Origin: Aquimonas sp041395245
GTDB taxonomy: Bacteria > Pseudomonadota > Gammaproteobacteria > Xanthomonadales > Xanthomonadaceae
Length of the DNA: 64,000 bases
Direction: 5' to 3'
Assembly (NCBI GenBank): GCA_041395245.1
Contig: JAWLAY010000007.1
Span: 208,462 to 272,461, forward strand
Of this stretch, positions 47,763-57,564 are shown one piece after another (the first letter of the stretch is position 1; each line of letters begins with the position of its first letter). A program made the translations under genes and the position numbers. A model generated the notes under the pieces. The model saw nothing but the letters and a program-made list of their open reading frames with translations. It was not told where the DNA came from and made no database searches.

Positions 47763-50700
47763 ATGGCCGGAATGAATCTCTCCGAGTGGGCGCTGCGGAA
47801 TCGCAGTCTGGTGCTGTATGCGATGTTGTTGCTCGCCATCGTGGGTGTGGTGTCCTACCAGCGTCTGGGACAGAACGAAGATCCACCGTTCACCTTCAAG
47901 GTGATGGTCGTGCGCACGCTGTGGCCGGGCGCCAGCGCCGAAGAAGTGGGCCGCCAGATCACCGATCGGGTCGAAAAGAAGCTGATGGAAACCGGTAGTT
48001 ACGAGTTCATTCGTTCCTACTCGCGGCCCGGCGAATCGATGGTGTTGTTCGCTGCACGGGACTCGATGCGTTCCAGCGAACTGCCCGAGTTGTTCTACCA
48101 GATTCGCAAGAAGATTAGCGACATCCGGCTTACCTTGCCATCGGGCATCCAGGGGCCGTTTTTCAACGACGAATTCGGCGATACCTTCGGCAACATCTAC
48201 GCGTTGACCGGCCATGGCTTCGACTACGCTGTGTTGAAGGACTACGCCGAACGCCTGGAGCTGGAGCTGACTCGCGTCAAGGATGTCGGCAAGATCGAGC
48301 TGATTGGCGTGCAGCAGGAAAAGATCTGGATCGAGCTGTCCAACACCAAGCTCGCCACGCTGGGTCTGCCGATGGATGCAGTGCAAGCCGCACTGGATGC
48401 ACAGAATGCGGTGGTGGATTCGAGCTTCTTCGAGACCTCGACCGACCGTGTTCGCCTGCGCGTCACCGGTCGCTTCACCTCGCTCGATGACATCAAGAAC
48501 TTTCCCCTGCGCGTGGCGGATCGCGATTTCCGCATCGCCGATGTCGCCGATGTTTTCCGCGGCTTTTCCGATCCGCCCGAGCCGCGCATGCGCTTCATGG
48601 GCGAGGATGCCATCGGCATTGCCGTCTCGATGCGCAAGGGCGGCGACATCATTCAACTGGGCACGGCATTGGATGTGGAGTTCGCGCGTCTGCAGTCCAG
48701 CCTGCCGGTGGGCATGGAGCTGCGTCGCGTGGCCGATCAGCCGCGTGCGGTGCGCAATGCGGTGGGCGAATTTGTCCGCGTGCTGGCTGAAGCCGTCATC
48801 ATCGTTCTGGTGGTGAGCTTCTTCTCGCTGGGGTTCCGCACCGGTCTGGTGGTCGCCTTGTCGATTCCGCTGGTGCTGGCGATGACCTTCGCGGGCATGT
48901 ACTACCTCGACATCGGCCTGCACAAGATTTCGCTCGGCGCGCTGGTGCTGGCGCTCGGGCTGTTGGTCGACGACGCGATCATTGCGGTGGAGATGATGGC
49001 GATCAAGATGGAGCAGGGCTTTGATCGCGTGAAGGCGGCGGCGTTTGCGTGGAATTCGACCGCATTCCCGATGCTGACCGGAACGCTGATCACCGCAGCG
49101 GGCTTCATTCCACTGGCGATTGCGAAATCGAGCACCGGCGAATTCACGCGATCAATCTTTCAGGTGGTCACCCTGGCACTGCTGGTGTCATGGATTGCCG
49201 CCGTCGTCTTCGTTCCCTATCTGGGCGACAAGCTGCTGCCGGATCTGGCGCGTTTGCATGCGGAGAAACACGGCAAGGCGCATGGCACGCACGATCCCTA
49301 TCAGACCGGTTTCTACGTGCGATTCCGGCGGGTCGTCGAGTGGTGCGTGCGCTACCGCAAGACGGTGATCGGCATCACCGTCGCCCTGTTCGTGTTGTCG
49401 CTGGCGATGTTCCGGTTCGTGCCGCAACAGTTCTTTCCTGCCTCGCCCCGGCTGGAGTTGATGATCGATCTCAAGCTGGCCGAGGGGGCCTCGTTGACAG
49501 CCAGCGATGCACAGGCGCGCAAGGTCGAGGCCCTGCTCAAGGAGAAGGAGGGTGTGGAGAGCTATGTTGCCTACGTCGGCAGCGGTTCGCCGCGGTTCTT
49601 CCTGCCCCTGGATCAGCAGTTGCCGCAGCCGAGCTTTGCGCAATTCGTGGTGGAAACCCGTGACATCGAAACCCGCGAGGCGGTCCGTCAATGGCTGATC
49701 GATACCTTGCCGCAGGCACTGCCCGAGGTTCGCTCGCGTGTGACGCGACTGGAGAACGGACCGCCGGTGGGCTATCCGGTGCAATTGCGGGTGTCCGGCG
49801 AACACATTGACGAGGTGCGTCGACTGGCGCGCGCGGTGCAGGACAAGCTGATCGAGAATCCGCACGTCAGCAACGTCCATCTGGATTGGGAGGAGCCCAG
49901 CAAAGTCGTGCAGGTCGTCATCGACCAGGCGAGAGCGCGTGCCCTGGGTGTCACGTCGGCACATGTTGCGCAGTTTCTGCAGGGATCGCTGTCCGGAACG
50001 CCGGTGAGTACCTATCGTGAGGACAACGAACTGATCCAGATCGCCCTGCGCGGTCCTGCTGAAGAGCGCGCCAGTCTGGCCATGCTGGGCAGCCTGGCGG
50101 TGCCTACAGCGAGCGGCGCGGCGGTGTCGCTGTCGCAGATCGCGACGCTGGAGTACGGCTTTGAAGAAGGCATCATCTGGCATCGCAACCGTCTCCCGAC
50201 TGTGACCGTGCGGGCCGACATCTACGGCAATGTGCAGCCAGCCACGGTGATTGCCGAAGTCATGCCCAAACTCGACCCCGTGCGCGCCGAACTGCCTTCC
50301 GGCTATCTGCTGGAAGTGGGCGGCACCATTGAGGATTCTGCACGTGGACAGAAGTCCATCATGGCCGGCATGCCGCTGTTCTTCGTGGTGGTGATGACCC
50401 TGCTGATGATCCAGTTGCGCAGCTTCTCGCGCACCGTGATCGTGATTCTCAGTGCGCCGCTAGGCATGATCGGGGTCACCCTGTTCCTGCTTCTGCTGGG
50501 TCGACCGTTCGGCTTCGTTGCCATGCTGGGCACCATTGCGCTGGCGGGGATGATCATGCGCAACTCGGTGATTCTGGTGGATCAGATCGAACACGACATC
50601 CGCGATGGTTCGGCACCCTGGAACGCGATCATCGATGCCTCGGTGCGGCGTTTCCGACCCATCGTGCTGACCGCGCTGGCGGCGATTCTGGCGATGATTC

Positions 50701-50840
50701 CGTTGTCGCGCAGCGCCTTCTTCGGTCCGATGGCGGTCGCCATCATGGGCGGCTTGCTGGTTGCCACAGCGCTGACGTTGCTGTTCCTGCCTGCGCTGTA
50801 TGCCGCCTGGTTCCGCGTGGTGCCGCGTGAGGCCCAATGA
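47763..50840 (+). CDS. RND-family efflux permease
   Basis: A 1025-residue inner-membrane RND pump with 12 membrane segments in two halves and two large periplasmic loops. Marks are LSEWALRNRSLVLYAMLLLA, GASAEEVGRQITDRVEKKL, the TM4 acidic pair LLVDDAIIAVEMM, and the second-half GMIMRNSVILVDQIEHDI. It belongs to the HAE1-like group with an N-terminus usual in pumps lacking their own outer-membrane gene. Substrates are not predictable. TolC is encoded 840 bases downstream. Confidence 0.93.
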   Translation: MAGMNLSEWALRNRSLVLYAMLLLAIVGVVSYQRLGQNEDPPFTFKVMVVRTLWPGASAEEVGRQITDRVEKKLMETGSYEFIRSYSRPGESMVLFAARDSMRSSELPELFYQIRKKISDIRLTLPSGIQGPFFNDEFGDTFGNIYALTGHGFDYAVLKDYAERLELELTRVKDVGKIELIGVQQEKIWIELSNTKLATLGLPMDAVQAALDAQNAVVDSSFFETSTDRVRLRVTGRFTSLDDIKNFPLRVADRDFRIADVADVFRGFSDPPEPRMRFMGEDAIGIAVSMRKGGDIIQLGTALDVEFARLQSSLPVGMELRRVADQPRAVRNAVGEFVRVLAEAVIIVLVVSFFSLGFRTGLVVALSIPLVLAMTFAGMYYLDIGLHKISLGALVLALGLLVDDAIIAVEMMAIKMEQGFDRVKAAAFAWNSTAFPMLTGTLITAAGFIPLAIAKSSTGEFTRSIFQVVTLALLVSWIAAVVFVPYLGDKLLPDLARLHAEKHGKAHGTHDPYQTGFYVRFRRVVEWCVRYRKTVIGITVALFVLSLAMFRFVPQQFFPASPRLELMIDLKLAEGASLTASDAQARKVEALLKEKEGVESYVAYVGSGSPRFFLPLDQQLPQPSFAQFVVETRDIETREAVRQWLIDTLPQALPEVRSRVTRLENGPPVGYPVQLRVSGEHIDEVRRLARAVQDKLIENPHVSNVHLDWEEPSKVVQVVIDQARARALGVTSAHVAQFLQGSLSGTPVSTYREDNELIQIALRGPAEERASLAMLGSLAVPTASGAAVSLSQIATLEYGFEEGIIWHRNRLPTVTVRADIYGNVQPATVIAEVMPKLDPVRAELPSGYLLEVGGTIEDSARGQKSIMAGMPLFFVVVMTLLMIQLRSFSRTVIVILSAPLGMIGVTLFLLLLGRPFGFVAMLGTIALAGMIMRNSVILVDQIEHDIRDGSAPWNAIIDASVRRFRPIVLTALAAILAMIPLSRSAFFGPMAVAIMGGLLVATALTLLFLPALYAAWFRVVPREAQ

Positions 50841-50928
50841 GCGCTGAGTCCGCCAAGCGTCACGGTGACTTCCGACACTACACCGCTTGCGTCGCGGCAA
50901 CCGATGCTGTGTCCGACCCAAGTCGGCA

Positions 50929-50958
50929 TTGGTCGGCTTTGCCGCATGGCACTACAAT
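50929..50958 (+). promoter_or_regulatory. Sigma-70-type promoter of the pcm-tolC genes
   Basis: TTGGTC at 50929-50934 and TACAAT at 50953-50958 have an 18-base spacing, about 45 bases before the methyltransferase start. The -10 box differs from consensus by one base. Confidence 0.55.
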
Positions 50959-51002
50959 CAAGGCCTTGCGTCCACAGTCGGACTAGCCCTCAGGAATTTC
51001 CC

Positions 51003-51656
51003 ATGCCTCTGGATATGGAACACGCCCGTTTTGCGATGGTTGAGCAGCAGATCCGCCCTTGGGAGGTGCTGGATCCGCGCGTGCTGGACACGCTTTCTGC
51101 AGTCAAGCGCGAGGAGTTCGTGCCTGCGCGGCATCGCAAGCTGGCGTTCGCGGATGTGGCGTTGCCGCTTGAGCACGGGGAGTTCATGTTCAAGCCCGTA
51201 CTGGAAGGACGCGTATTGCAGTCGCTTTCCGTGCAGGCGACCGATGAAGTACTGGAAATCGGCGCGGGCAGTGGTTTTCTGACCGCCTGCCTTGCCAATC
51301 TCGCGCGCGCCGTGACCAGCATCGATATCCACGCCGATTTTGTTGAACGCGTGCGCCTGCGTCTGCACGCGACGGGAATGACCAATGTGCGCGTTCAAGT
51401 CGCGGATGCCATGAGCTACGCCCCCGGACGCGAGTTCGATGTGGTGGTCGTGACCGCGGCGGTGCAGGAACTGCCTGCGCATTTCGCGTCGTGGGTGCGA
51501 CTGGGTGGGCGTCTGTTCGTCATCTGTGGTGACAGTCCCGCGCAGGAGGCCGTGTTGCTTACCCGCACGGCGGCGGGTTGGCAGCGCGAGAGTCTGTTCG
51601 ATACCGATATCCCCTATCTGCACGGTGCGGAACCCAAACCCGCCTTCGTGCTCTGA
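51003..51656 (+). CDS. Protein-L-isoaspartate O-methyltransferase family protein
   Basis: A 217-residue methyltransferase. It opens MEHARFAMVEQQIRPWEVLD, with the SAM motif VLEIGAGSGFLTACLANLAR and later FDVVVVTAAVQELPAHFASW and GGRLFVICGD. In these bacteria a Pcm-like gene often stands before tolC, and members diverge from classical Pcm. The TSGGGxS-like Pcm substrate loop is not seen, so the true substrate is uncertain. ATG at 51003 has an agga site. Confidence 0.85.
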   Translation: MPLDMEHARFAMVEQQIRPWEVLDPRVLDTLSAVKREEFVPARHRKLAFADVALPLEHGEFMFKPVLEGRVLQSLSVQATDEVLEIGAGSGFLTACLANLARAVTSIDIHADFVERVRLRLHATGMTNVRVQVADAMSYAPGREFDVVVVTAAVQELPAHFASWVRLGGRLFVICGDSPAQEAVLLTRTAAGWQRESLFDTDIPYLHGAEPKPAFVL

Positions 51657-51680
51657 GTTGAATTACCGCGAGGAAACACC

Positions 51681-53105
51681 ATGCAACTGCCGCTGCTTCG
51701 TCCCCTGAGTTTCGCACTGCTGTTCGCCCTGGGTGGTCAGGCGATGGCGGCTGATCTGCTGCAAGCCTATCAACTGGCACGCGAAAGCGACCCGCAACTG
51801 TCTGCCGCAGAATCGCAGCGTCTGGCCACCGGCGAGGGCGTGGTGCAATCGCGCGCTGCCTTGTTGCCGCAGATCACGGGTAGCGCCAGTCTGTCCGACA
51901 GCGACTCGACAAGCACGTCGTTCAGTGCCGTGCCGGACGAGAACGGCGATCTGGTGTTTGGCCGCGCGACGACGGATTCGGACAGTCGCAGTCGCAGTTA
52001 TGGCGTCGACTTGCGGCAGTCGCTCTACAGTCATTCCAATTACACCCGCTTGCGTGCATCCAGGGCGCGCTCGGCTGCAGCCGAAGCCGATCTCGATGCC
52101 GCGCTGGATGGACTGGCCTTGCGGGTGGCGCAAGCCTATTTCGGCGTGTTGACCTCGATCGACACGCTGGCCTTCGCCCGTGCGGATGAGCGTGCGGTCA
52201 AGCGCCAACTTGACCAGGCCGAGCAACGCTTCGAAGTGGGCCTGACGGCGGTGACCGACGTGCATGAAGCGCGCGCCCGCTACGACAGTTCACGCGCTTC
52301 GGCGATCACCGCGGAGAACGCACTGGATGATGCGCGCGAGGCGCTGGCGGAAATCACCGGTAACTGGATGGAGAACTTCAAGGGGCTGGAAGACGGATTC
52401 GTTCCGGCCCTGCCGCAGCCCTCCGATCTGGCGCAATGGGTGGAGATCGCCCTGGCGGAAAGCCCGACCCTGCGTTCGAAGACCTTGGCGCTCGACGCGG
52501 CCGAGCAGGACATCGCCACTGCGCGTGCCGGGCACCTTCCTTCGCTGTCGGCGTTCGTTAGTTACGACAAGGGTGCAGGTTGGGGTGATCGCGTGCTCAG
52601 CAGTGGCTTCAACGTGCCGGCGAACAGCGAGAACGATGGCACCACCATCGGTCTGAGCCTCAATGTGCCGATCTTTGCTGGTGGCGCCACGCAGTCGGCG
52701 GTGCGTCAGGCCGTGTATGGCCGCGACGCGGTGGCCGATCAGCTCGAACAGCAACGCCGTGCGGTCACCCGCACCACGCGCAATGCCTACCGCGCCGTGC
52801 TGGCGGGTATCAGCGAGATCGAAGCGCGCAAGCAGGCGCTGGTGTCGGCGCAGAGCGCGCTGGAAGCGACCGAGGCCGGTTTTGAAGTCGGTACCCGCAC
52901 CATCGTCGATGTGCTGCTGTCACAGCAGGTGCTGACCCAGGCGCAGCGCGACTACTCCAACTCGCGCCACAACTTCTTGGTCAACACGCTTGCCCTCAAG
53001 CAGTCGGCGGGCGTCATCGATATCAAGGATGTCGAAGCGGTCAATCAACTGCTGACACGGGACGCCGAAGCCGCGCTGGCCGCGGTCACAACCGAAGCAC
53101 AATGA
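51681..53105 (+). CDS. tolC: TolC-family outer-membrane efflux channel
   Basis: A 474-residue TolC-type protein. The signal peptide ends GGQAMA, then ADLLQAYQLARESDPQLSAA. Two repeated halves each have long helices (LGLRVAQAYFGVL-type and YRAVLAGISEIEARKQALVS), with AGGATQSAVRQAVYGRDAVA and FEVGTRTIVDVLLSQQVL, typical of TolC. It forms the trimeric exit duct used by RND and type I systems, probably including the RND pump just upstream. A gaggaaa site precedes the ATG. Confidence 0.93.
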   Translation: MQLPLLRPLSFALLFALGGQAMAADLLQAYQLARESDPQLSAAESQRLATGEGVVQSRAALLPQITGSASLSDSDSTSTSFSAVPDENGDLVFGRATTDSDSRSRSYGVDLRQSLYSHSNYTRLRASRARSAAAEADLDAALDGLALRVAQAYFGVLTSIDTLAFARADERAVKRQLDQAEQRFEVGLTAVTDVHEARARYDSSRASAITAENALDDAREALAEITGNWMENFKGLEDGFVPALPQPSDLAQWVEIALAESPTLRSKTLALDAAEQDIATARAGHLPSLSAFVSYDKGAGWGDRVLSSGFNVPANSENDGTTIGLSLNVPIFAGGATQSAVRQAVYGRDAVADQLEQQRRAVTRTTRNAYRAVLAGISEIEARKQALVSAQSALEATEAGFEVGTRTIVDVLLSQQVLTQAQRDYSNSRHNFLVNTLALKQSAGVIDIKDVEAVNQLLTRDAEAALAAVTTEAQ

Positions 53106-53119
53106 TCGCCTGATTCGCC

Positions 53120-53157
53120 GACGGGCACCTCGGCAAACCGGGGTGCCCGTCTTTTTT
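53120..53157 (+). terminator. Rho-independent terminator after tolC
   Basis: A perfect 10-bp stem (53120-53129 gacgggcacc, 53142-53151 ggtgcccgtc) with a 12-base loop is followed by six T. Confidence 0.93.
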
Positions 53158-53202
53158 GTGGTGTTCAAAGATCCCTATCGCCTGTGTCGATTCCGCCAGC
53201 GC

Positions 53203-54224
53203 TCAGCCGACGTGAATCGATCGACGCGAACCATTGAGACGCCAGCGTCTTAGTGCGCGCCTGAAATTTGCCGGGTCCGCATAACCGAGCGCCAGCGCGA
53301 TCTCCGGTACGGTCCAGTCCGGCTCGGCGAGATACTCCCGTGCGAGTGTCGCACGGACCTCTTCGACGACAACCCGAAAGGTCGTGCCTTCGTCGACCAA
53401 CCGCCGGTGCAGTGATCGTGGCTGAAGTTGGAGCAAGCGGGCTGCTGCAGGCAGCGTTGGCAAGCCCCCCGCCTACCGAGCAGCAGTCGATGCAGTGCAG
53501 TCGAGACGGGGCGGTCGCCGGCTTGTGAGACGAGTTCTTGCTCGGCGCGGCGGATCAGTGAAGCGAACGCGATGGGATCCCCGCCGTGCAGAGGCAAATC
53601 GACCTGGCAAGCTGGCAGCACAAGTCCAGTGAAGCTCTCTCCCCAACGCACCGGGCGGCGAAGCAGGGCACGCGCGAAGTTTGAATAGGGTGGCGTGCGA
53701 TCATCGAAGGCAATGCGAATAATTGCGCTAGTCCCTTGCGCGATCTGCTCGATCAACGTTGCGAGCGCGACGACGACCGCTTCCAGCAAGGCCCGGCGCA
53801 CTTGGCCGCGTGGTAGTGCGTCGCGCACGAGAAGTCGAAACTCATTTCCGATCTGGACGACATCAAGCCCGACCAGTGGCGCGCGTGCGTCGAGTTGGTC
53901 TACCAGTAGTCGGGCGATCTCTCGCAGCGTGGTTCCACGCAGGATGGCTGCGCCGAGCGCCCCGTGAGACGTCACGCCTAGTCGATCACCGACCAGCAAT
54001 CCCAGCGCCGGTTCGCCGGTGGTCGTGATCGCGTCGCGCAGCAGACGCGCAAAGTTGGTCAAGGGAAGTTCAATCGCGGCATCGTCGATCGCAGCGGGCT
54101 CGATGCCATTTCGCGAGAGCAACTCCCGCGCATTCGCGCCCGATGTGCTGATGCAATCAGCGATGGCTCTCAGGTAGGGGCCGGCGAGTGAAAGGTCCGG
54201 CAAGTGATTGGGCGACGCGGGCAT
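53203..54224 (-). pseudogene. AraC-family regulator of the alkane hydroxylase, frameshifted
   Basis: The N-terminal domain begins at 54224 (MPASPNHLPDLSLAGPYLRA) and has PLTNFARLLRDAITTTGEPA and LGLLVGDRLGVTSHGALGAA, the Arabinose_bd-type domain of OruR/AlkR-like AraC proteins. The frame breaks at a run of six G (minus strand, 53465-53470). One extra G restores GRRGGLPTLPAAARLLQLQP and the DNA-binding part TVPEIALALGYADPANFRRA to the stop at 53203. A full protein of about 340 residues is expected. Divergent from the alkB fusion, it is its probable alkane-responsive activator. The break may be a homopolymer error, a phase-variable tract or a true loss. Confidence 0.8.
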
Positions 54225-54331
54225 GTGGGCCCATGGTCGGTCGTGCTGGTATGAGTGTCAATAAATGACCTCCCCAAGATGCATTGTCGCCCCTACGCTC
54301 TGTGGAAACCTGACCTGACTGGTATTCACAG

Positions 54332-56638
54332 ATGGCCATCAACAATCGTGAAATCTGTACTGCCACGATCAATGGAACAGTCACGTCGGTGTATCCCGGA
54401 CAGACGCTACTGGACGCTGGACTGGCGGCCGGTATCGCAATGCCCTTCGGCTGCCGTGTTGGTGGATGCGGGACCTGCCGTTGCCGGCTGCTCAATGGTC
54501 GTGTGCGCGAGCTGACTGAGACCGCCTATCTGCTGGAGGACATTGAACTCGCGGCAGGGATCATTCTTGCCTGTCAGAGCGTGCCGATCGGCGACGTGCG
54601 CGTCGCATTTGATGTCAAGTCCGCTGCAGCGCGTCGACAAGTCACTGGACGCGTTCGCGAGCAGCAACGGTTGACGCCATCTATCACTCGGCTCGTGGTT
54701 GAGCTTGATCAGGGCTTAACGTATCAGCCCGGGCAATACGCAATGCTCACGGTGGCATCGTTGCCTGGCGTGACCCGTAGCTATTCGTTTGCAACGCCGC
54801 CTGCTGCGCAGCCTGTGGTCGAGTTTCACGTCCGCCACGTACCCGGTGGCATGTTCACCGAGCATGTCGCCAATTGCGATCTCACGGGTGAGACGGTGAT
54901 CGTTGATGGCCCTCTGGGTGACTTCGCGCTTCACGCGGGCGAGAGGCCGCTATTGTTCGTAACTACCAGCACCGGGCTCGCTCCGGTGTTGGCGATGCTG
55001 GAAGCGGCGCTCAATTCTGGCGAGACACGACCGGTGACATTGCTGCATGGCGCGCGGACACACGAGGATCTTCATGCGCTCGACAGACTCGACCGCATTG
55101 CGTGCGCCTGGCAGGGTAAGTTCTGCTTCGTGCCGGTGTTGTCGCAACCTGACGCGACATGGAAGGGTGCACGCGGACGTGTAACAGAGCACCTCACTGA
55201 GCTCGCCGACCCCGAGGTTGATGTATATCTCTGCGGTGCCGCGGCCATGACAGACGATGTGGCTGCGCGCTTGGAAGCCCTCGGGCTTCCGTGCGGACAA
55301 ATCCGTACTGATCGCTTCACGACCCAGGGGGACCCCCTCGCCGGAGGCGCAGCGTTGGCAGCCGTGCCAACGCTGCATCGACCGATGCGACGCGCGACAG
55401 CGCCGGAGCATGCATCGACCGCGATTGCGCCGACCGTTGATCGCGAGGCCAGTCTGCTCGATTACCTCAAGTACTTCCTTTTTCATGCAATCGGCCTTTG
55501 TTCGATCATCGCCATGCTCGCGGGTAGCCAATGGACGACGGCCGGGTTGCTCGCCATCGTCATGTTCTACGTCGGTGGCGACGCGCTGTTTGGCGACGAC
55601 ACCAGCGCTCCGCGTTTCCATCATTCCCGCGTGCTGACCCTGCAGCTCTGGCTCGCTCTGCCATTGGTTGTCTGGATCGTTTTCACCGCCGTGTGGACGG
55701 TGAGTCCCGGCGACCCGCTCGGCTACGGCGCCTGGATTCAGACCGTCAGTGGCTGGGATGTCCTTAGTGCGCGGAGCACCAACCACGCCGGTCATCATCT
55801 GTCGGCTGTCATCCTGACAGGACTGATGATCGGGATGGTCGGGACGATCCCCGCGCATGAGCTTGTGCATCGAACCTGGGATCCGATTTCAGCGGCAATC
55901 GGGCGAGCTCTGCTGGCTTTCAGCTTTGATACTGTGTTCGCAATTGAACACGTCTACGGCCACCACCGTTACGTCGCGACACCGGTGGACCCGGCTACTG
56001 CACCGCGAGGTTGCAATGTTTATAAACATATCCTGAGGTCATCCTGGCTGGGCAATCGCTCGGCATGGCGTATCGAGTCCCGACGCCTGAAACGTCGCGG
56101 CTATCGTGTACTGGGCTGGCGAAATGGCGTGATTCGCGGTCATCTCGCGAGCGTCGCGCTCATCGGTGGTGCCTGGGTCATGGGTGGCTGGGTCGCTGCA
56201 GGGTTTTTTGTCGCCAGTGCACTGTGGGGCAAGGCGTTGCTCGAGATCGTGAACTACATGGAGCACTATGGATTGGTGCGCGATCCGCTCACTCCGGTTG
56301 CACCGCGGCATTCATGGAACACGAATCGGCGCATCAGTTCATGGTCGATGTTCAACCTGACCCGTCACTCGCACCACCATGCGCAAGGTGAAGTCGCCTA
56401 TCAAAATCTCAGGCCCTTCCCGGATGCACCAATGATGTTGGGTGGCTATCTGACGACGATCATCGTCGCATTGCTCCCACCGCTATGGCATCGGCTGATG
56501 TCGCCTCGACTAGATGCGTGGGATCGCGACCATGCGACGCCTACCGAGCGCCATCTCGCGTTAGAGAGCACGTGGCGCCAGGCCAGTCGAAGCGCAAGCT
56601 TACCTGCGTCGGCTCGGGATCAGGGCGCGCGAAGGTAG
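54332..56638 (+). CDS. alkB: Fused ferredoxin-ferredoxin reductase-alkane 1-monooxygenase (AlkB)
   Basis: A 768-residue fusion. Residues 1-95 are a plant-type [2Fe-2S] ferredoxin with cysteines 41, 46, 49 and 81. Residues about 95-330 are an FAD/NAD(P)H reductase (RSYSFATPP flavin motif, TTSTGLAPVLAMLE, CGAAAMTDDVA). Residues about 370-740 are an AlkB-type membrane di-iron hydroxylase with HELVHR at 509, HVYGHHRY at 540, NYMEHYGL at 641 and RHSHHH at 679, all histidine boxes intact, and several membrane segments. It should hydroxylate alkanes or other terminal methyl groups without a separate rubredoxin and reductase. Fusions of this kind have been reported. The start at 54332 has no strong Shine-Dalgarno site. 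Confidence 0.92.
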   Translation: MAINNREICTATINGTVTSVYPGQTLLDAGLAAGIAMPFGCRVGGCGTCRCRLLNGRVRELTETAYLLEDIELAAGIILACQSVPIGDVRVAFDVKSAAARRQVTGRVREQQRLTPSITRLVVELDQGLTYQPGQYAMLTVASLPGVTRSYSFATPPAAQPVVEFHVRHVPGGMFTEHVANCDLTGETVIVDGPLGDFALHAGERPLLFVTTSTGLAPVLAMLEAALNSGETRPVTLLHGARTHEDLHALDRLDRIACAWQGKFCFVPVLSQPDATWKGARGRVTEHLTELADPEVDVYLCGAAAMTDDVAARLEALGLPCGQIRTDRFTTQGDPLAGGAALAAVPTLHRPMRRATAPEHASTAIAPTVDREASLLDYLKYFLFHAIGLCSIIAMLAGSQWTTAGLLAIVMFYVGGDALFGDDTSAPRFHHSRVLTLQLWLALPLVVWIVFTAVWTVSPGDPLGYGAWIQTVSGWDVLSARSTNHAGHHLSAVILTGLMIGMVGTIPAHELVHRTWDPISAAIGRALLAFSFDTVFAIEHVYGHHRYVATPVDPATAPRGCNVYKHILRSSWLGNRSAWRIESRRLKRRGYRVLGWRNGVIRGHLASVALIGGAWVMGGWVAAGFFVASALWGKALLEIVNYMEHYGLVRDPLTPVAPRHSWNTNRRISSWSMFNLTRHSHHHAQGEVAYQNLRPFPDAPMMLGGYLTTIIVALLPPLWHRLMSPRLDAWDRDHATPTERHLALESTWRQASRSASLPASARDQGARR

Positions 56639-56673
56639 TAGGCCGCGTCGAGCGATCGATGACGCGAGACACC

Positions 56674-57357
56674 TCAGCTACCACCCAGGCCGATCGATTC
56701 GCGCCAAGCGGCGTAGAGCGATTCCAAGGCGAACTTTTCGTTGGCGGTCCATTCCTTGCTGGCTTCCTCCATGCCGTGGCGGTCGCCCCAGCGCTCGGGC
56801 AAGGCCCGTACGGCGGCCTTGTAGTAGCTCACTGCCAGCTCGCGATCACCGCTTTGCCAGAAGGCCAGCGCAAACAGTGGTGGCACCCAGTCGGGTTTGC
56901 CACCGTGCAACTGCGCCGCGGTTTGCCATTGCTGGATCGCGCCCGCGGTGTCGGCGCTGCGCAACAGCGCCCAGCCATAATTCCAGTAAGCGTATCGCTG
57001 CAGTCGACTGCCCGCCTCGGCAACCCGGATGGCGTAGTCGAACTCCTGCGCGGCACGGGCTCGCAGGCCTCGGTTCAACAACGCGTGCGCGTTCTGGACG
57101 CGGGCCGGCACATTGCGTTCGTCATAGCGTAGCAGTTGTTCGAGTTGTTGCACCGCGCGACGATCCTGTGGATCGATGGCTTGTGCGAGCTGCGCGGCAT
57201 TGTCGGCATCGACGTAGTTGTCCTCCACCGAAGGCAGTCCGTCCTGCCCGTACAGGCCGCCGGACGCGCCACTCAAGATCAGCGATAACAGCAATCCAGC
57301 GCTGTTCACGACGTGGTTTCGCGCATCGGCGAATGTGCCGAAGGTCAACCTGCTCAT
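56674..57357 (-). CDS. TPR-like protein of unknown function
   Basis: A 227-residue protein. An N-terminal hydrophobic segment (NSAGLLLSLILSGASGGLYG) may be a signal or anchor, followed by tetratricopeptide-like helices: RRAVQQLEQLLRYDERNVPA, QEFDYAIRVAEAGSRLQRYA, WALLRSADTAGAIQQWQTAA and FWQSGDRELAVSYYKAAVRA. A ggggga site precedes ATG 57357. It converges with the alkB fusion, whose stop is 36 bases away. Partner unknown. Confidence 0.75.
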   Translation of the reverse strand: MSRLTFGTFADARNHVVNSAGLLLSLILSGASGGLYGQDGLPSVEDNYVDADNAAQLAQAIDPQDRRAVQQLEQLLRYDERNVPARVQNAHALLNRGLRARAAQEFDYAIRVAEAGSRLQRYAYWNYGWALLRSADTAGAIQQWQTAAQLHGGKPDWVPPLFALAFWQSGDRELAVSYYKAAVRALPERWGDRHGMEEASKEWTANEKFALESLYAAWRESIGLGGS

Positions 57358-57564
57358 GTGTTTCCCCCGAAAGATGAATGCCCATCGTCAGACGCGGACG
57401 AGGCGTCCTGATTGACGAATGTCAGCTTTTGCGTTGCAGCAATTTGCTGGCGAATCATACCCATAGCCTTCGCAGCGTGCTGCACCGTATACCGGACAAA
57501 GCTCGGGTGGAAAGGTTTCAAATGTTAGGATTTGTCGCTTCGCCCCCAGCCGGTCGCTCGTCCG

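Noticed and set aside
46560..48923. A 787-codon open frame antisense to the RND adaptor and permease genes
   Set aside because: It is a by-product of high-GC codon use on the other strand. Its translation is His/Gln/Arg-rich with no domain, while the + strand encodes clear RND proteins.
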